A stretch of 64,000 nt of DNA from NCBI GenBank assembly GCA_029834535.1, contig JAQMWT010000553.1:62001-126000 (forward strand), given 5' to 3'. Shown here in pieces: positions 1 to 10,771 of the stretch; the first letter of the stretch is position 1; every line of letters starts with the position of its first letter. The notes beneath the pieces are model-generated. The model was given only the letters and a program-made list of their open reading frames with translations, was not told the DNA's origin and did not search any database. This DNA comes from Chrysophaeum taylorii (lineage: Eukaryota > Sar > Pelagophyceae > Pelagomonadales > Pelagomonadaceae). Both the position numbers and the translations under genes were made by a program.

Positions 1-743
1 AGACGACGCCTCGCTCTTTACAGTAGAGTTTTCGACTCCCTGACAACCAACGGCATGCTGACTTTGATCGCGAGCTTAAAGTCTTCGCAACCTCGACCCG
101 TCGCACGGCCACTGCAACGGTACCAGATACATGATCGATCGTGTCGTGTCACCGAGGCTCCTCCAACCTGTATCCCTTAAGGCCCGCCGATGCCAAACGA
201 TCAACAAGAGCCAGGGCCAGACGCCCCGCGAGGTCGGCGTCCTCTTGGCGAAGCCCGTCTTCTGCCACGTCCAGCTCTACGTGGCTCTCTGTCGATCGGC
301 AACCCCGAGGATATCCTCTTCTAAGTCGACGACTCCACCCTACCCCACGCGTGCTGCGCAATACCGATAAGCCCCCTCCCGGCGTCTACACGCGCACTGT
401 AGGTGAACTTACTGGGTCCAGGTGAACTTGCTGGGGTTTGAGATTGGGACTAGGTGAACTTAGTGACCAGGTGAACTTACTGGGACCAAGTGAACTTACT
501 GGGGTTTTTAGAGTGAACGCAAAGGCTAGCGGCGTGTACGGATCAAAGCAGCTTAGATTGGCGGAGGTGAGAGCGACGAGCTCGAAGGAGAGTGGGGTGA
601 GTGGGTGTGAGCACGAGTGGGCTTACGCCGAACTTACTGGGGTTAGAGATTGGGACTAGGTGAACTTACTGTGACCAGGTTAACTTACTAGGGTTAGAGA
701 TTGGGACTAGGTGAACTTACTGGCCTGCACTTGTAATAATAAT
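1..743 (+). mobile_element. Helitron 3' part (helicase C-terminus plus iterated 3' end), left arm of a tail-to-tail pair
   Basis: The left edge is cut by the window. Positions 80-370 translate, with interruptions, to the C-terminus of a Helitron Pif1-like helicase: LRNLDP, CNGTR, INKSQGQT, VGVLL and HVQLYVALCR are visible in order. From about 400 to 743 the sequence is non-coding and iterates the motif GGTGAACTTACTGG many times, ending CCTGCACTTGT. The same arrangement recurs at 744-1718 in the opposite direction and three times at 34-37 kb. No Rep domain or 5' end is present, so this is a degraded 3' part. Helitron assignment rests on the helicase motifs; the exact 3' terminus is not resolved. 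Confidence 0.75.
131..370 (+). pseudogene. Helitron Pif1-like helicase, C-terminal fragment
   Basis: This is a 79-codon open stretch carrying the last conserved helicase motifs, INKSQGQT and PVFCHVQLYVALCR. Upstream residues (LRNLDP, CNGTR) lie in the same domain but the continuous frame is interrupted by stops. It is a relic, not an expressed gene. Parallel fragments lie on the minus strand at 1105-1350, 34329-34646, 35385-35681 and 36476-36739. Confidence 0.7.
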
Positions 744-1718
744 AATAACAACTTCAGCCCACAGTAAGTTCACCTATCTCTAACCCCAGTAAGTTCAGGT
801 CTGGTCCCAGTAAGTTCACCTAGTCCAAATCTCTAACCCCAGTAAGTTCGGCGTAAACCCACTCGTGCTCACGCCCACTCCTTCGAGCTCGTCGCTCTCA
901 CACCCGCCAATCCAAGCTGCTTTGATCCGCACGCGCCGCCAACCTTTGAGTTTGAGTTGCAAAAAACTCCAGTAAGCTCACCTGGCATACCCCAGTAAGT
1001 TCACCTGGTCACTATATTCACCTAGTCCCAATCTCAAACCCCAGTAAGTTCACCTGGTCCCAGTAAGTTCACTTACAGTGCGCGTGTAGACGCCGGGAGG
1101 GGGCTTATCGGTATTGCGGAGGTGCACGTGTGGAGTAGGGTGGAGTCGTCGACCCAGAAGAGCATACATATCCTCGGGGTTGCCGATCAACAGAGAGCCA
1201 CGTAGAGCTGGACGTGGCAGAAGACGGGCTTGTGGGCAAGAGGACGCCGACCTCGCGGGGCGTCTGGCCCTGGCTCTTGTTGATCGTTTGGCGTAGGCGG
1301 GCCTTAAGGGATACAGGTTGGAGGAGCCTCGGCGACAACGATACGATCAATGATGTATCTGGTAACGTTGCAGTGGCCGTGCGACGGGTCGAGGTTGCGA
1401 ATAGATTAAGCTCGCGATCAAAGTCAGCATCCCGTTGGTTGTTAGGGAGTTGAAAACTCTACTGTAAAGAGCGAGGCGTCGTCTTCCGACCCAGCCTAGT
1501 CAGCCGAAAAGAACTCCGACGCCTCGTCTCCGGGAAAAAAAGGCCGCGGTCATGCGCGCGTTGTCAGCATCGACAACATCGTTTCGACGGGGCGTGAGAA
1601 TGGCGCGCTGAAAGAGCCGCCGCGGCTCGTGGAAATAGTCTGCGAGGTCGCCGTAGACGGCTTGGAGGATCACTGTGTGGCTCGCGGGCCTACATGATCC
1701 TTGCCCTAAATTGGGGGA
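744..1718 (-). mobile_element. Helitron 3' part, right arm of the tail-to-tail pair
   Basis: This is an inverted copy of 1-743, joined through an (AAT)n-like spacer at 735-752. It reads on the minus strand from about 1718 (a TGATCCTTGCCCTAAATT flank) through helicase residues (RAILTPR, FFSAD, LRNLDP-like, INKSQGQT at about 1260-1290) into the GGTGAACTTACTGG repeats. The two arms make a palindrome of about 1.5 kb around position 745. The 1684-1718 end matches the left flank of the LINE target site seen elsewhere in the window. Confidence 0.7.
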
Positions 1719-1926
1719 CGCCTCGGCGATGACCCCGCCTAGGTCCCGCGTACTTATCTCCGCCCGTCAGGCACATACTCCCCACAAACCCACCCACATC
1801 CTTCATGCCCCACACCCCTCTAGCAGTCGACATTTAAAGACACCCCACACACCCCCTCTTAGCAGTCGACATTTAAAGACACCACACACCCCCTCTGGCA
1901 GTCGACATTTAAAGACAAACAAACAA
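1719..1926 (+). mobile_element. LINE 3' end with two further minimal 3' ends stacked on it
   Basis: 1719-1842 matches the last codons and 3' UTR of the LINEs at 10.6 and 20.2 kb (GCCTCGGCGATGACC to CAGTCGACATTTAAAGACA). It is followed by two copies of only the last 35-45 bp (1843-1881 and 1882-1926), each again ending GTCGACATTTAAAGACA. The right flank, 1927-1950, contains CTGTCGATTAGTAGTTAGG, which recurs at every empty site at 35-37 kb. The picture is a 5'-truncated insertion followed by extremely truncated insertions into the tail. Confidence 0.75.
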
Positions 1927-2000
1927 ACATCTGTCGATTAGTAGTTAGGACTGTCCGTTGACCCCCCCCCAAAAGCAAAATTAAGTAATGCCCCCAATAC

Positions 2001-2072
2001 TGTGAGGAAGCTATGACACTTACCCCTGCACCACGTCCCCATTATAGTTTCTCATCCCTTTTCAGTTCTCCA
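2001..2072 (+). repeat. 5' LTR of Copia copy 1
   Basis: A short terminal repeat opening TGTGAGGAAGCTATGACAC, matched at 5373-5447. A TGG-starting stretch follows directly, where a tRNA primer-binding site is expected. Confidence 0.8.
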
Positions 2073-5000
2073 TGGTAGCAGGTGTTCGTTTTTGTTTTTA
2101 GCTCCCATTGCACAGGCGCCTCGTTCTGTATTTTCCGCTATTCGTTGCTCCACCCCTCGTCCTGTATTTTCCCCTCGTCGTTGCTCCTCTCCTCGTTCTG
2201 TCTTTTCACCTCGTCGTTGCTCCCCTCCTCGTTCTGTATTTCGCCTATTCGTTGCTCCACTCCCCGTTGTGCATTTTCAGCTATTCGTTGATCCACTCCC
2301 CGTTGTGCATTTTCACCTATTCGTTGATCCACTCCTCGTTGTGCTTGTCGGTTTTGGTAAAACCAGCGAATCACGTTCCATCGCTCATTTCACCTGCCAC
2401 AACTAAGCTGTGCCTGTCAATTTTTCGCGTGCGCAGTTTTCGTGCTTCCTATGTGGTTGGATCGCCCATCTTCGGGATCCTAGACAGACGCTTCTTTGCT
2501 GTGTGATTTGTGGTTCTCCTTCACGCACTTTTTCGCCGCTTTTCTGACCTTTAAAATTCGGTTTTGCTATCGACGTGACTTCCGTGCTCAGCACCCGCGA
2601 CGCTATCTGCAATGTTCTTACGTGCCACTGCGACGCTATCTGCAAGCTATCTGCAACGTTCTTACGTGCCACAACTGTTTTGCCACTGTCGCCAACTTCT
2701 ACCGCAGCCTATTCGAGTATGACGAGCGAAGCTCGCCGCTTGCTCCTCCAACGTTGGCTCATATTAATTTCGTTCTTGCGACAGCGAAAACGGGCCACTT
2801 TCTTATGTGTCACAGCAGGCTGGCATACAGCAGCCTGGTCTACCTGTGTTCGTTCCTTACACCGCTGGCGCGTCCGAAGTCTTCTATCTTCGCGTACAGG
2901 ACGCGGTCGTGCCCATGGCAACTTGCTCGCGCCACAACAACCAAACACTCACGTTCGCATCAAACCTGTTTACGCTTGTTTTGGATTCTGTCGACTACGA
3001 CCATCGTCATACCCTGGTCACTATGCAGCATATTTACCAAAGGCCATCGTCATACCCGGTCACCATGCAGCATATTTGCCCAAAGGCCATTTCTCATCAG
3101 ACGTCTGGTACACGCCATCATATGTCCAGCCTGTGTTTCCGCTATCTTTGCCCCGCTGCGACAATCGTCTAACGCACGTCATCCCAGGCACTTTTGTCGC
3201 TATTGTTCTTCAGACCTCGATTTTGCTGACAGTTTCACTTACCCGATTTCCTGCAATGTCAATAGGGTCGGATAAGAAAACGAGACTAGCCCGCGCCGCA
3301 ACGACGGGTCCTACAACGCGTGGGCTTTTTCCTTTTTTTGCGTGAGGGGACGAAAGGATGCCGACTTCACTATGGGGACTAGTTCCATCGCGACGATCTC
3401 GCGGCGTGGCGGCACATACTGCTTGAGTACAAATGAACATAGCTCAGCGATCCGTTGAGTATGTCTTAGTACAAACTGAAACATAGTTAACGGCTCGTAC
3501 GAACTTTCTTATCCGACCCTAATGTCAACCACCGAAGGAACTTCAACGTTGTTCTGACTTTCTCGAATCACGCTTCCAAGCTCTCGTCTATTGTTCCCCC
3601 ATTGTCCGCTGTTCTTCCGCTGTTGCCCCCTTGTCCGCTGTTGCCCCCTTGCCCCCTGTGTTTGATGAGAATGCGCCGGTTTTACTGGGACTGATCACCC
3701 CATCACGTGAACCGACCATTCTACGAGCTCGAGAGAAAAGTACAAAAGAGCACCAAAGAGAGAAAACAACAGAAAGTGCAAAACAAAGTCGCGCCAAACG
3801 GAGCCGACCGCGCAAAGTCGACCAATGCGCGTTACAACAACCAACAAACTTTTTTTTACGGGCCATTCTGTTTCATCCTGTCACAATGTTGATACGGGCC
3901 ATTCCAATGTTGATACGGGCCATTCTGATGTCGATACGGGCCATTCTGTTTCCTCCTGTCACGATGTTGATTCTGTTTCCTCTGTCGCTTCTGTTTCCCC
4001 CTGTAACTCTTTGTATGTCTCTTCTGTTAGCTTTCGTTTGTTAGTTCATTAGGTCTTCCTTTCCCTTTGTTTAGCTAACACCCTTGTTGATCCTCATGCA
4101 CACGTTTATTACTCTGCTTCCGAAGAACTGTCGCAATATTCCGACCTTGACGAATACACTATCACTTCCACCCATCTACGTGAAGCTTTAGCTCCGACCA
4201 ATCCTGAGCGCCCTGGCTGGTTGCAAGCCATCGCTAAAGAATACAGCTCTCTTGGTCAGCTTGGTTGCTGGGATGTTATGCGCCTTCCTTCGACGTTTTC
4301 TGGCAACATTTGTACCCTCAAGTGGATCCTCCGCAAGAAGTATGACTCTGGCCGCTTCAAATCGTACAAGGCTCGCCTCGTTGTCCGCGGTTACACCCAG
4401 GTTCACGGCATTGCTTACCACGACACGTGCCGTCCTGTAGATGTCATCTCTGCTTTCACACAAGCCCCTGTCTGGCGTTGCTGTTCATGACTGGGATTTG
4501 CATAAGTTGGATGTCAACTCCGCTTTTATCCAAGCTCTCATTGACGAAGACATCTATGTCTGGCCACCCGAAGGCTATGCTCCTCGCCAACCCACCGATG
4601 GTTCCAAAATCGTTTACAAGCTCCGTCGCTCTTGGTATGGTTGCAAACAAGCTTGTCGCAATTGGTGGCTTTATTTGGAACGCTTCCTTCTCAATGATTG
4701 TGGCTTCGTCCGCGGATCTGGTGACACTTGCCATTACAAGCTCGTGCTCAATTCTACCGTGGTCCTCCGTCTCGTTTTAGTCTTTGATGATCTTCTTGTG
4801 GCGCACCCTCGTCATTGCATTGGCCATTACCAAGCCTTTTTCCTCCATATCCGCGCTTTCACTGACGTCAATGAACTTGATCTCACCTCTTACGTTGGCT
4901 TTTGAAGCTGAATTGCTCGCTCTTTACGCCGCTACTGCTGAGCTCTATTGGCTTCTCCAACTTTTTGATGACTTTGATCTCCATCGTCACACGGTACCAA

Positions 5001-5372
5001 TGTATGTCGATAATAGCACCACCGTCACCCAAGTCCGTCTCCAATGTCTCCCGCGGCGCACCCGCCATATTGATATTCGCTTTTACCGCCGAATATCATC
5101 GCAACCACATCATTGACCTCCAACATAGCGATATCTTCACCCGCAGTACGGAAGCTCCTTCCTTCCTCCGGCTTCGTGCTCGTTACCTCACCTCGCGACT
5201 TCGCCCTGATATCTCCTGTCTCTTTCTGCCACACTGCCTCTCCTGACGTCTTCCTTCAAGCTTCTCCTCTGTGAGTGTCTCACTTACCCCTTTTCCTTTT
5301 CTTTCTTTTCCAGCACCTGTGTGAGGATCTCACTTACAGCTTTTTATCCTTTTCTTTCTTTTCCAGCACCTG

Positions 5373-5447
5373 TGTGAGGAAGCTATGACACTTACCCCTG
5401 CACCACGTCCCCATTATAGTTCTCTCATCCCCTTTTCAGTTCTCACA
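5373..5447 (+). repeat. 3' LTR of Copia copy 1
   Basis: A 75-bp repeat beginning TG and ending CA, followed by AATAC, which duplicates the five bases before the 5' LTR. Confidence 0.85.
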
Positions 5448-5625
5448 AATACATTAAGAATCCCCAACGTTGTACTCCCCCTAATAGCTAGCTAGCTAGC
5501 TATATCGCGCCCAACATCTTCGGCAGATGCCAGCGCCGTTTTCCAGCAGGTTCGACGCTAAACGGATTGCCGACCATCAACAGCCCCCAGCGCCAGCCCT
5601 TCTTTAAAATGTAGCGCTCCTCAGC

Positions 5626-6384
5626 TTATCTGCTTCTTTCTCTCGCGCAGGCTGGCTGCGGTTTTCTGGGTGGTATGGACACCCGGAACTTCGCTGATTT
5701 GAACACGTAGAAGATGGCGAACGGGACGTCCTCGGAGAACGAGCGTGGCAAGTCCACAACGATCTCTTCTCCGAAGGGCACTTCCTGCTTGTGGACGTAG
5801 CCAGATAGTGCGGCGTAAACATTCGCGTAGAAGTATTCAGCGACAGCCTGTGTTTCGTTCTTTGCGTTTATCCACCCAGGCATCTGCTTCACTCGCTTTG
5901 CGATCTTCGTTTCGTTCATCATCTTCGACACCAGCGTGTTGTTCTTGGCGAAGAAGGTGTTTATCTTATCCTTGTACGTCCTACCGCGGCAGTCGAGGAT
6001 GATGGTCTCGATGACGTTTCGCAGCTCAAGTTCTTTTAATTCACTCAAAAACGCGCCTCTCTGCAGCAAGAGTGCGTCCCGTTCAGACGTCAACACCCTC
6101 AATTCTTCCGACAGGTCCTTGGCTTCGAGAGCCACCTTCGCCACCTGGGCGGCCGCGTCGGCCACTTGGTCCTTGGCTTCGAGAGCCACCTTCGCCACTT
6201 TCGCCACTTGGTCCTTGGCTTCGACCAACTCTTCCAAGCTCTCGTAATACTTTTCTTTCCATTCTCGTTCGACCGTCGCCCGGGGAGAGAGGACACGGCA
6301 ACTGTGGACTTGACGTGCCGGCGCTTGAAACGCACATGCGAGATAATCGCCGGCGAGAAGAAGATTGGCACACACAAAGAACAT
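5626..6384 (-). CDS. Predicted plastid-targeted coiled-coil protein, paralogue 1
   Basis: 252 residues from an ATG at 6384. The N-terminus is hydrophobic (about residues 1-18) and followed by CAFQAPARQ. In heterokont algae a signal peptide with an ASAFAP-like motif and a Phe at the cleavage site sends proteins to the secondary plastid, so plastid import is inferred. Residues about 45-110 are a coiled coil built from repeats of an 11-residue unit (VALEAKDQVA type). The C-terminal 130 residues (from about NVIETIILDC to FRVSIPP) form a conserved globular part that I do not recognise. The three copies diverge after KPQPAC, so the true C-terminus may lie in another exon. It points away from the small ORF at 6518, with a short shared upstream region. 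Confidence 0.6.
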   Translation of the reverse strand: MFFVCANLLLAGDYLACAFQAPARQVHSCRVLSPRATVEREWKEKYYESLEELVEAKDQVAKVAKVALEAKDQVADAAAQVAKVALEAKDLSEELRVLTSERDALLLQRGAFLSELKELELRNVIETIILDCRGRTYKDKINTFFAKNNTLVSKMMNETKIAKRVKQMPGWINAKNETQAVAEYFYANVYAALSGYVHKQEVPFGEEIVVDLPRSFSEDVPFAIFYVFKSAKFRVSIPPRKPQPACARERSR

Positions 6385-6517
6385 CGTCGCCTGAGCTCCG
6401 AAGTACCGTTTTGTTCAGAGGAGCGAGAGGTTGTTAAAGTCTAACAGTCCGTTGAGTCGCGCCAAAAGCAATAAATGTCTCGCACTTCGAGGTCTGTCGC
6501 CCGCCTTTGACTGGCGA

Positions 6518-6772
6518 ATGCAGGTCGGTGAGGGCGGCGTGCGGCGGCGGCAGGTCGAGAACGAGCCGCCCGAGTTCGAGAAGCGCGCCGAGAAGCCCAT
6601 CACGGAAGAGGAGGCTCTGGCGAGGTTGTCCAGTTTCATAGCCACGGCCGCAAACGGCGGTCCGTTCGCGCCGCGAGACGACGTCCTCGCGCGGCTCCAC
6701 ATGATCCACAAAGCAATGAGTCGCGAAGCACCATCGCAGCCCAAGAAGCAGCGCAGAGAGTCGGCGCCCTGA
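6518..6772 (+). CDS. Small hypothetical ORF, divergent from the plastid-targeted gene
   Basis: 84 residues from the first ATG of the frame; the frame is open further upstream to 6431 but without an ATG. The sequence is charged (EEEALARLSSF, DDVLARLHMIHKAM) and ends in a basic KKQRR stretch that could be a nuclear signal. I recognise no family. A CAG/GT-like context at the ATG means it could equally be the last exon of a gene broken by the transposons. An identical copy lies at 16117-16371; the third unit is truncated before it. Confidence 0.3.
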   Translation: MQVGEGGVRRRQVENEPPEFEKRAEKPITEEEALARLSSFIATAANGGPFAPRDDVLARLHMIHKAMSREAPSQPKKQRRESAP

Positions 6773-6901
6773 ACGAAGGTATGCACACGCAGAAAGGAGG
6801 TTTTGCTCCGAAGACAAACGACGGAGACGTCCACCGGCTGCCTGAAATACATAGTGTGCGGATTGGACTCGCGGAGTGGTGGCTCCACCCTCGCATTACG
6901 C

Positions 6902-6921
6902 CCGCCATCGATGGCGGGCTC
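6902..6921. repeat. Perfect 20-bp palindrome
   Basis: GCCCGCCATCGATGGCGGGC is its own reverse complement. It could form a cruciform or an RNA hairpin in the 0.45 kb between the small ORF and the LINE. The same palindrome lies at 16504-16523. Confidence 0.6.
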
Positions 6922-7219
6922 TTGTATGTTTGGTGAAACCCTTGGCACCGAGTTCCAGAAGAATCAAATAGGGAGGGTTTTGTAACAGTGATTTGAATTG
7001 GGGTGTTATTATTAGTCCGTCGACGCTGAGGTTGGATGGAAGGCGAGCAGCAGGAGGAGCGGCTTGTCGATGCAGAAGTTGCCGAGCAGCAGCGGAAGGG
7101 CGGCGACACCGTCGTTGGCCCAGCCGTGGGAAATTTTAGCGTTCAATACGCGGGCCTACGTGATTACGCGGGCCTACGTGATCCTTACCCTAAATCGAGG
7201 GACAGACAGACAGTCACGT

Positions 7220-8851
7220 GACCTGAGCGATTTGCGCTCTGCGATCGACGAGGTCTCCATCAAAGACCTCATTATATCGCCGTGCTCTTGCATTCGCACC
7301 ATTCCCGCCCAATTCCGCGAGGCATGGGCGAGCGCAATGGCTGAAGTGTGTTCATGGTTTGAAGACGCCACTTCCGATAACGCTCGTGACCGTGCCCTCC
7401 TTTGGTACATGAGCCTTCACAGCCTACTTCTTCGGCGAGCACCACGAGGCGGCGCCCGTCGGCCCGACGTGCTCACTGACCGCTTTACAGCCTTCGCCGC
7501 AGGGCGTTACGACCTCCTCATTGACGGCTACCTCCACGACGTGACTCGCGTGCGCTCCCATGTACGCTCACGGGCGGCCCCGACGATGACGCGGACGCAC
7601 TTCGTGCATTGCGACTCGCTGAATCTGGCGACCTCTCTCGGGCGTGCCGTATTCTCACCAGCCTGGGCATCGCCGACCCCTGCCACCCAGACGTCATGCG
7701 CCAACTCGTGTCCAAACATCCTGCTCGCAAGGAGGACCTTCACACTTTCCCCAACCACCCGCAAGGGCTCGCCACACTCTCGGTCGCCCTGCGTGAAACT
7801 TACCGCACGCTCCGGCCGAAGGCTGGTGTGGGCCCCGACCAGTGCCGCAATGAATTCCTCTCCGTTTTCGCCCAGCCCTTCCCGAGCAACGTCAAGGCAC
7901 GCTCGGCGATGGACAAAATCGACAACCTTGAGACCTTGTTCGTTCGGGGGAGCTCTTCCTGACTGGTATTACTTCATCACCACCACGGTAACCCTCATTC
8001 CGTTGGTAAAACGACGCGCCGCTGACGCTAACCAAGCACCTGACGTTCGACCTATCGGCATTGGCACCGTCCGCCGCCGTGCCACTGGACGGTGCCTTGT
8101 GCGTAGCCTCCACTCCGAGCTCTCTGAGGCACTGTACCCGATCAACGTTGCCGTCGGGGTCAAGGGCGGCCCCTCGCGCCTCGTCTTTGGCGTCCGCATC
8201 CACGCGGAGCAGTACCCCGACCAGGTCATCATCAAGCTGGACAAACGCAACGCCTTCAACGAGCTCAAGCGCCGGACCGTCGTGGACAAACTCGCAAACC
8301 ACGCCAACGCTAAGCTGCGTGCCTTTGGCCACTTTATGTTCAAGCAATTGCGGCCGGCATCCTGGGTGGCCCTCCACGGCCCCACCGGCCTCGATCGTGC
8401 CCCCGACTCTCAAGAAGGCGGCCAGCAAGGCGACCCCACCTATCCACCGGCGTACTGTCTGGCAACGCATGACGCCGCTCAGGCCCTTGACACCCGCTTA
8501 CGTTCATGTGCCGGCTACGCCCGATTTGGCATGGACGACGGCGTCATCTCTGGTTCCCCTCGTGAAGTTGTCGACGCCCTCCTGCAGTACGCCCGCGACA
8601 TCCAAGCTAGCGGCGAGGAGCTCCGCCTCGACAAGTGCGAGGCGTTCTGTCCGGCACTTGGCATGGGGCTTCTCGACCACCCCGATGTTCACGACCACGT
8701 CCAAGTTGCGCCTGACGGCACGCGTACTCTTGCTGGTATCCCCGTTGTCGCCGACGGCCTCGTAATCTACGGTGTGCCCATCGGCTCCCCGGCCACGCCG
8801 GAGATGCCTATGTCGAAGCTACCTTGCAACGCGAGGTTGACGCTCAGGTGA
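7220..8851 (+). pseudogene. LINE ORF, reverse-transcriptase half (copy 1)
   Basis: Three overlapping open stretches. 7220-7580 is an N-terminal region with many Trp and Arg. 7609-7962 includes the family motif AESGDLSRACRILTSLGIAD and a GVGPDQCRNEFL block matching the GPSG-type finger motif of these RTs. 8000-8851 carries the palm with NAFN, QQGDP and the catalytic pair in FGMDDG. The frame is not continuous, so this copy is not expected to be active. Confidence 0.75.
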
Positions 8852-10638
8852 GCTACATGAGCCGTATTCGCACCAAGCTCCAGAACGTCTCCCTCCACTG
8901 CATGTACTCGTTGGGCCGCTACTGCATCGCCCCGCGCATGGACTACATCGCGCAACACTGCTACCCCGCCAATGCCTTGAGCGCGCTCCGCCGCTTCGAC
9001 GTTGCCGCCCTCAGCTTCGTCGCCACAGCACTTGGCGCAGATCCGCGTCAGGTTTTTGACTCCAACGGCATCGTCCTCCAACGCCTCCGTCTTCCTGCTC
9101 GAAGTGGGGGTGGCGGCATTCGCTCCTGCGCCGACCTCAGCCCCGCCGCCTTTGTTGGCACGGCGGCCCAGGCCCTCCCACACCTCGTCGACCTTCGCGA
9201 TCCTACGGGTGCCTTGGAGGTCCCTGGCTACCTCCCCCGCCTCGCCTCGGTCCTGGGTGCCACTTCTTTTCGCACAGTTAACGAGTTGCACCGTTGGCAC
9301 CACCTCCTCGCATCCGGTTGCCGCCTGGGGCGGGCACTCGAGACTGCGTGGGACGGACTTCGGGCTGATCTCCGTACCACGCTGGCTTCCCACGGCGGCG
9401 CTGGTTCCGGCGACCCCGCCAACGTTCATCTCGTCGACGGTCCTCTCTCCCACGAATTCGTCTCCATGGGCGTCCTCGTCGACCCCACCATCTCGACACC
9501 CGTGCTCATACCCCAACTCCAGCGTGCTCTAACCTCCCAGCGCGAGACAGCTCGGGCCACTGCACTCCAGCGCCTTGCGGCCACCCTTCCCATCACCGAA
9601 GCACTTCGAGTAGCGGCGTCCTCATGGGATCGCTTCTCGACCACGTTCATCAGCTCGTGGCCCAGCTCTGGCCTTCAAATCCCCAACCGCTGCTGGGCTG
9701 AGATGTGTGCCCAGTACTTTGGCTACCCCTCTCCAGCTTGTTTGGGCCTCGTGGGCACTCGCATTCTGGGCACTGACGTCGTTCTCGACGCTCACGGCAA
9801 GGTGCTTCTCACGCAGGCCAACCTTGTCAACCGCGGAGGAGCGCGGACCACCTGGCATGACGGCCAGCTCGACTGCGTCCACGGCAGCGTCAAAGAGGCC
9901 GGCATCCCAGCCCTGTCCGAGGTTTTCGGCATCTTTGCTGACGTCGTCGCCCCTACCATTCGCACGCGCCTCTACGGCCGGTACCGAGGCAATCTCGCCC
10001 GACGTCAAGTCGTCCCAGACATCCTCACCACGCTCGACAACAAGGAGCAACTCTACGACATCAAAACCCTCGCTTGGGGTTCGTTGTACACCGCCCACGC
10101 CCTCCATCCCTCCCACCCGTCGCCTGTCGATCGGCGCGCAGCGCAAGTCCACTCCGAATACCTCGCTCACGCCCGCGGCATCGACGCCATCATCCCCCAG
10201 CCGGGTACAGCACCACCGCCTGGCTTCTTGGGCCCTGTCGAACAGCGGCTACGTAGCTACGGCACCGTCGCCGGCCTCGTCTTTGGTGCCTTCGGTGAGG
10301 CCAGCGCGGCGTGCCAGGCTCTCGCCCAAACATGCGCAGAGCGCATCGCTGCGCGAACCTGGGTGACAAGCGGCTGCGCCAACTTCACAGAGGCAAAGGC
10401 GGCCCAAACTCGCCGCATCTACCGTGAGTGGGGGATCGCCAACGCATTAGGCCGGGCTCGCTGTGCCCTCACCGCCCTCACCCATGTCGCCGCCTCGGGG
10501 AACCCCGCCCAGGCCGCCCGATCCCAGCAGGACGTCACCCTTCGTCGCACATACGTCCGGCGGCAGCATGCGTACGACCTACGGGCGGGGCCCGTCCTCT
10601 CTTCGCCTGCCCCACGCCTCGGCGATGACCCCGACTAG
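8824..10638 (+). pseudogene. LINE ORF, C-terminal half with a PD-X12-DIK nuclease-like motif (copy 1)
   Basis: An open frame of about 600 codons. The first 150 residues follow the RT thumb of this LINE family. Further on, RRQVVPD (PD at 10015-10020), then 12 residues, then DIK (10057-10065) fit the PD-(D/E)XK pattern of restriction-like endonucleases. In R2-type LINEs such a domain follows the RT and makes the target-site nick. Motif spacing supports the call; the fold is not proven. The frame opens with a non-ATG codon because it is the downstream side of a frameshift, not an independent gene. Confidence 0.65.
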
Positions 10639-10771
10639 GTCCCGCGTACTTATCTCCGCCCGTCAGGCACATCCCTCATACCCCACAAACCCACCCACAT
10701 CCTTCATGCTCCCCACACACACCCCCCTCTTAGCAGTCGACATTTAAAGACAGACAGACACAAACCCACCC

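Larger units (their letters stand above)
1996..5452 (+). mobile_element. Ty1/Copia LTR retrotransposon fossil, copy 1
   Basis: It is bounded by short LTRs (about 72-75 bp, TGTGAGG...TCTCACA type) at 2001-2072 and 5373-5447 and by a 5-bp target duplication AATAC at 1996-2000 and 5448-5452. The internal part shows Copia-type reverse transcriptase and RNase H stretches at about 4.2-5.1 kb. It is shorter than copies 2 and 3 (3.4 against 4.2 kb). It is broken, with several interruptions of the coding region. The similar LTRs suggest modest age. Confidence 0.85.
7214..10771 (+). mobile_element. RLE-type-like LINE (non-LTR retrotransposon), copy 1, 5'-truncated
   Basis: It begins directly after the flank CCTTACCCTAAATCGAGG(GACA)n at TCACGTGACC and ends with the 3' UTR CTCTTAGCAGTCGACATT plus a (GACA)n tail. 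It encodes a reverse transcriptase (block A LDKRNAFN, block B EGGQQGDP at about 8413-8436, catalytic FGMDDG at 8525-8542), a thumb/linker region (LPARSGGGGIRS) and a C-terminal part with a nuclease-like motif. No N-terminal zinc fingers and no start codon are visible, so the 5' end is missing. The frame changes near 7.58 kb (one C fewer than copy 2), near 7.96 kb and near 8.82 kb. The last two are shared with copy 2. Confidence 0.85.
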
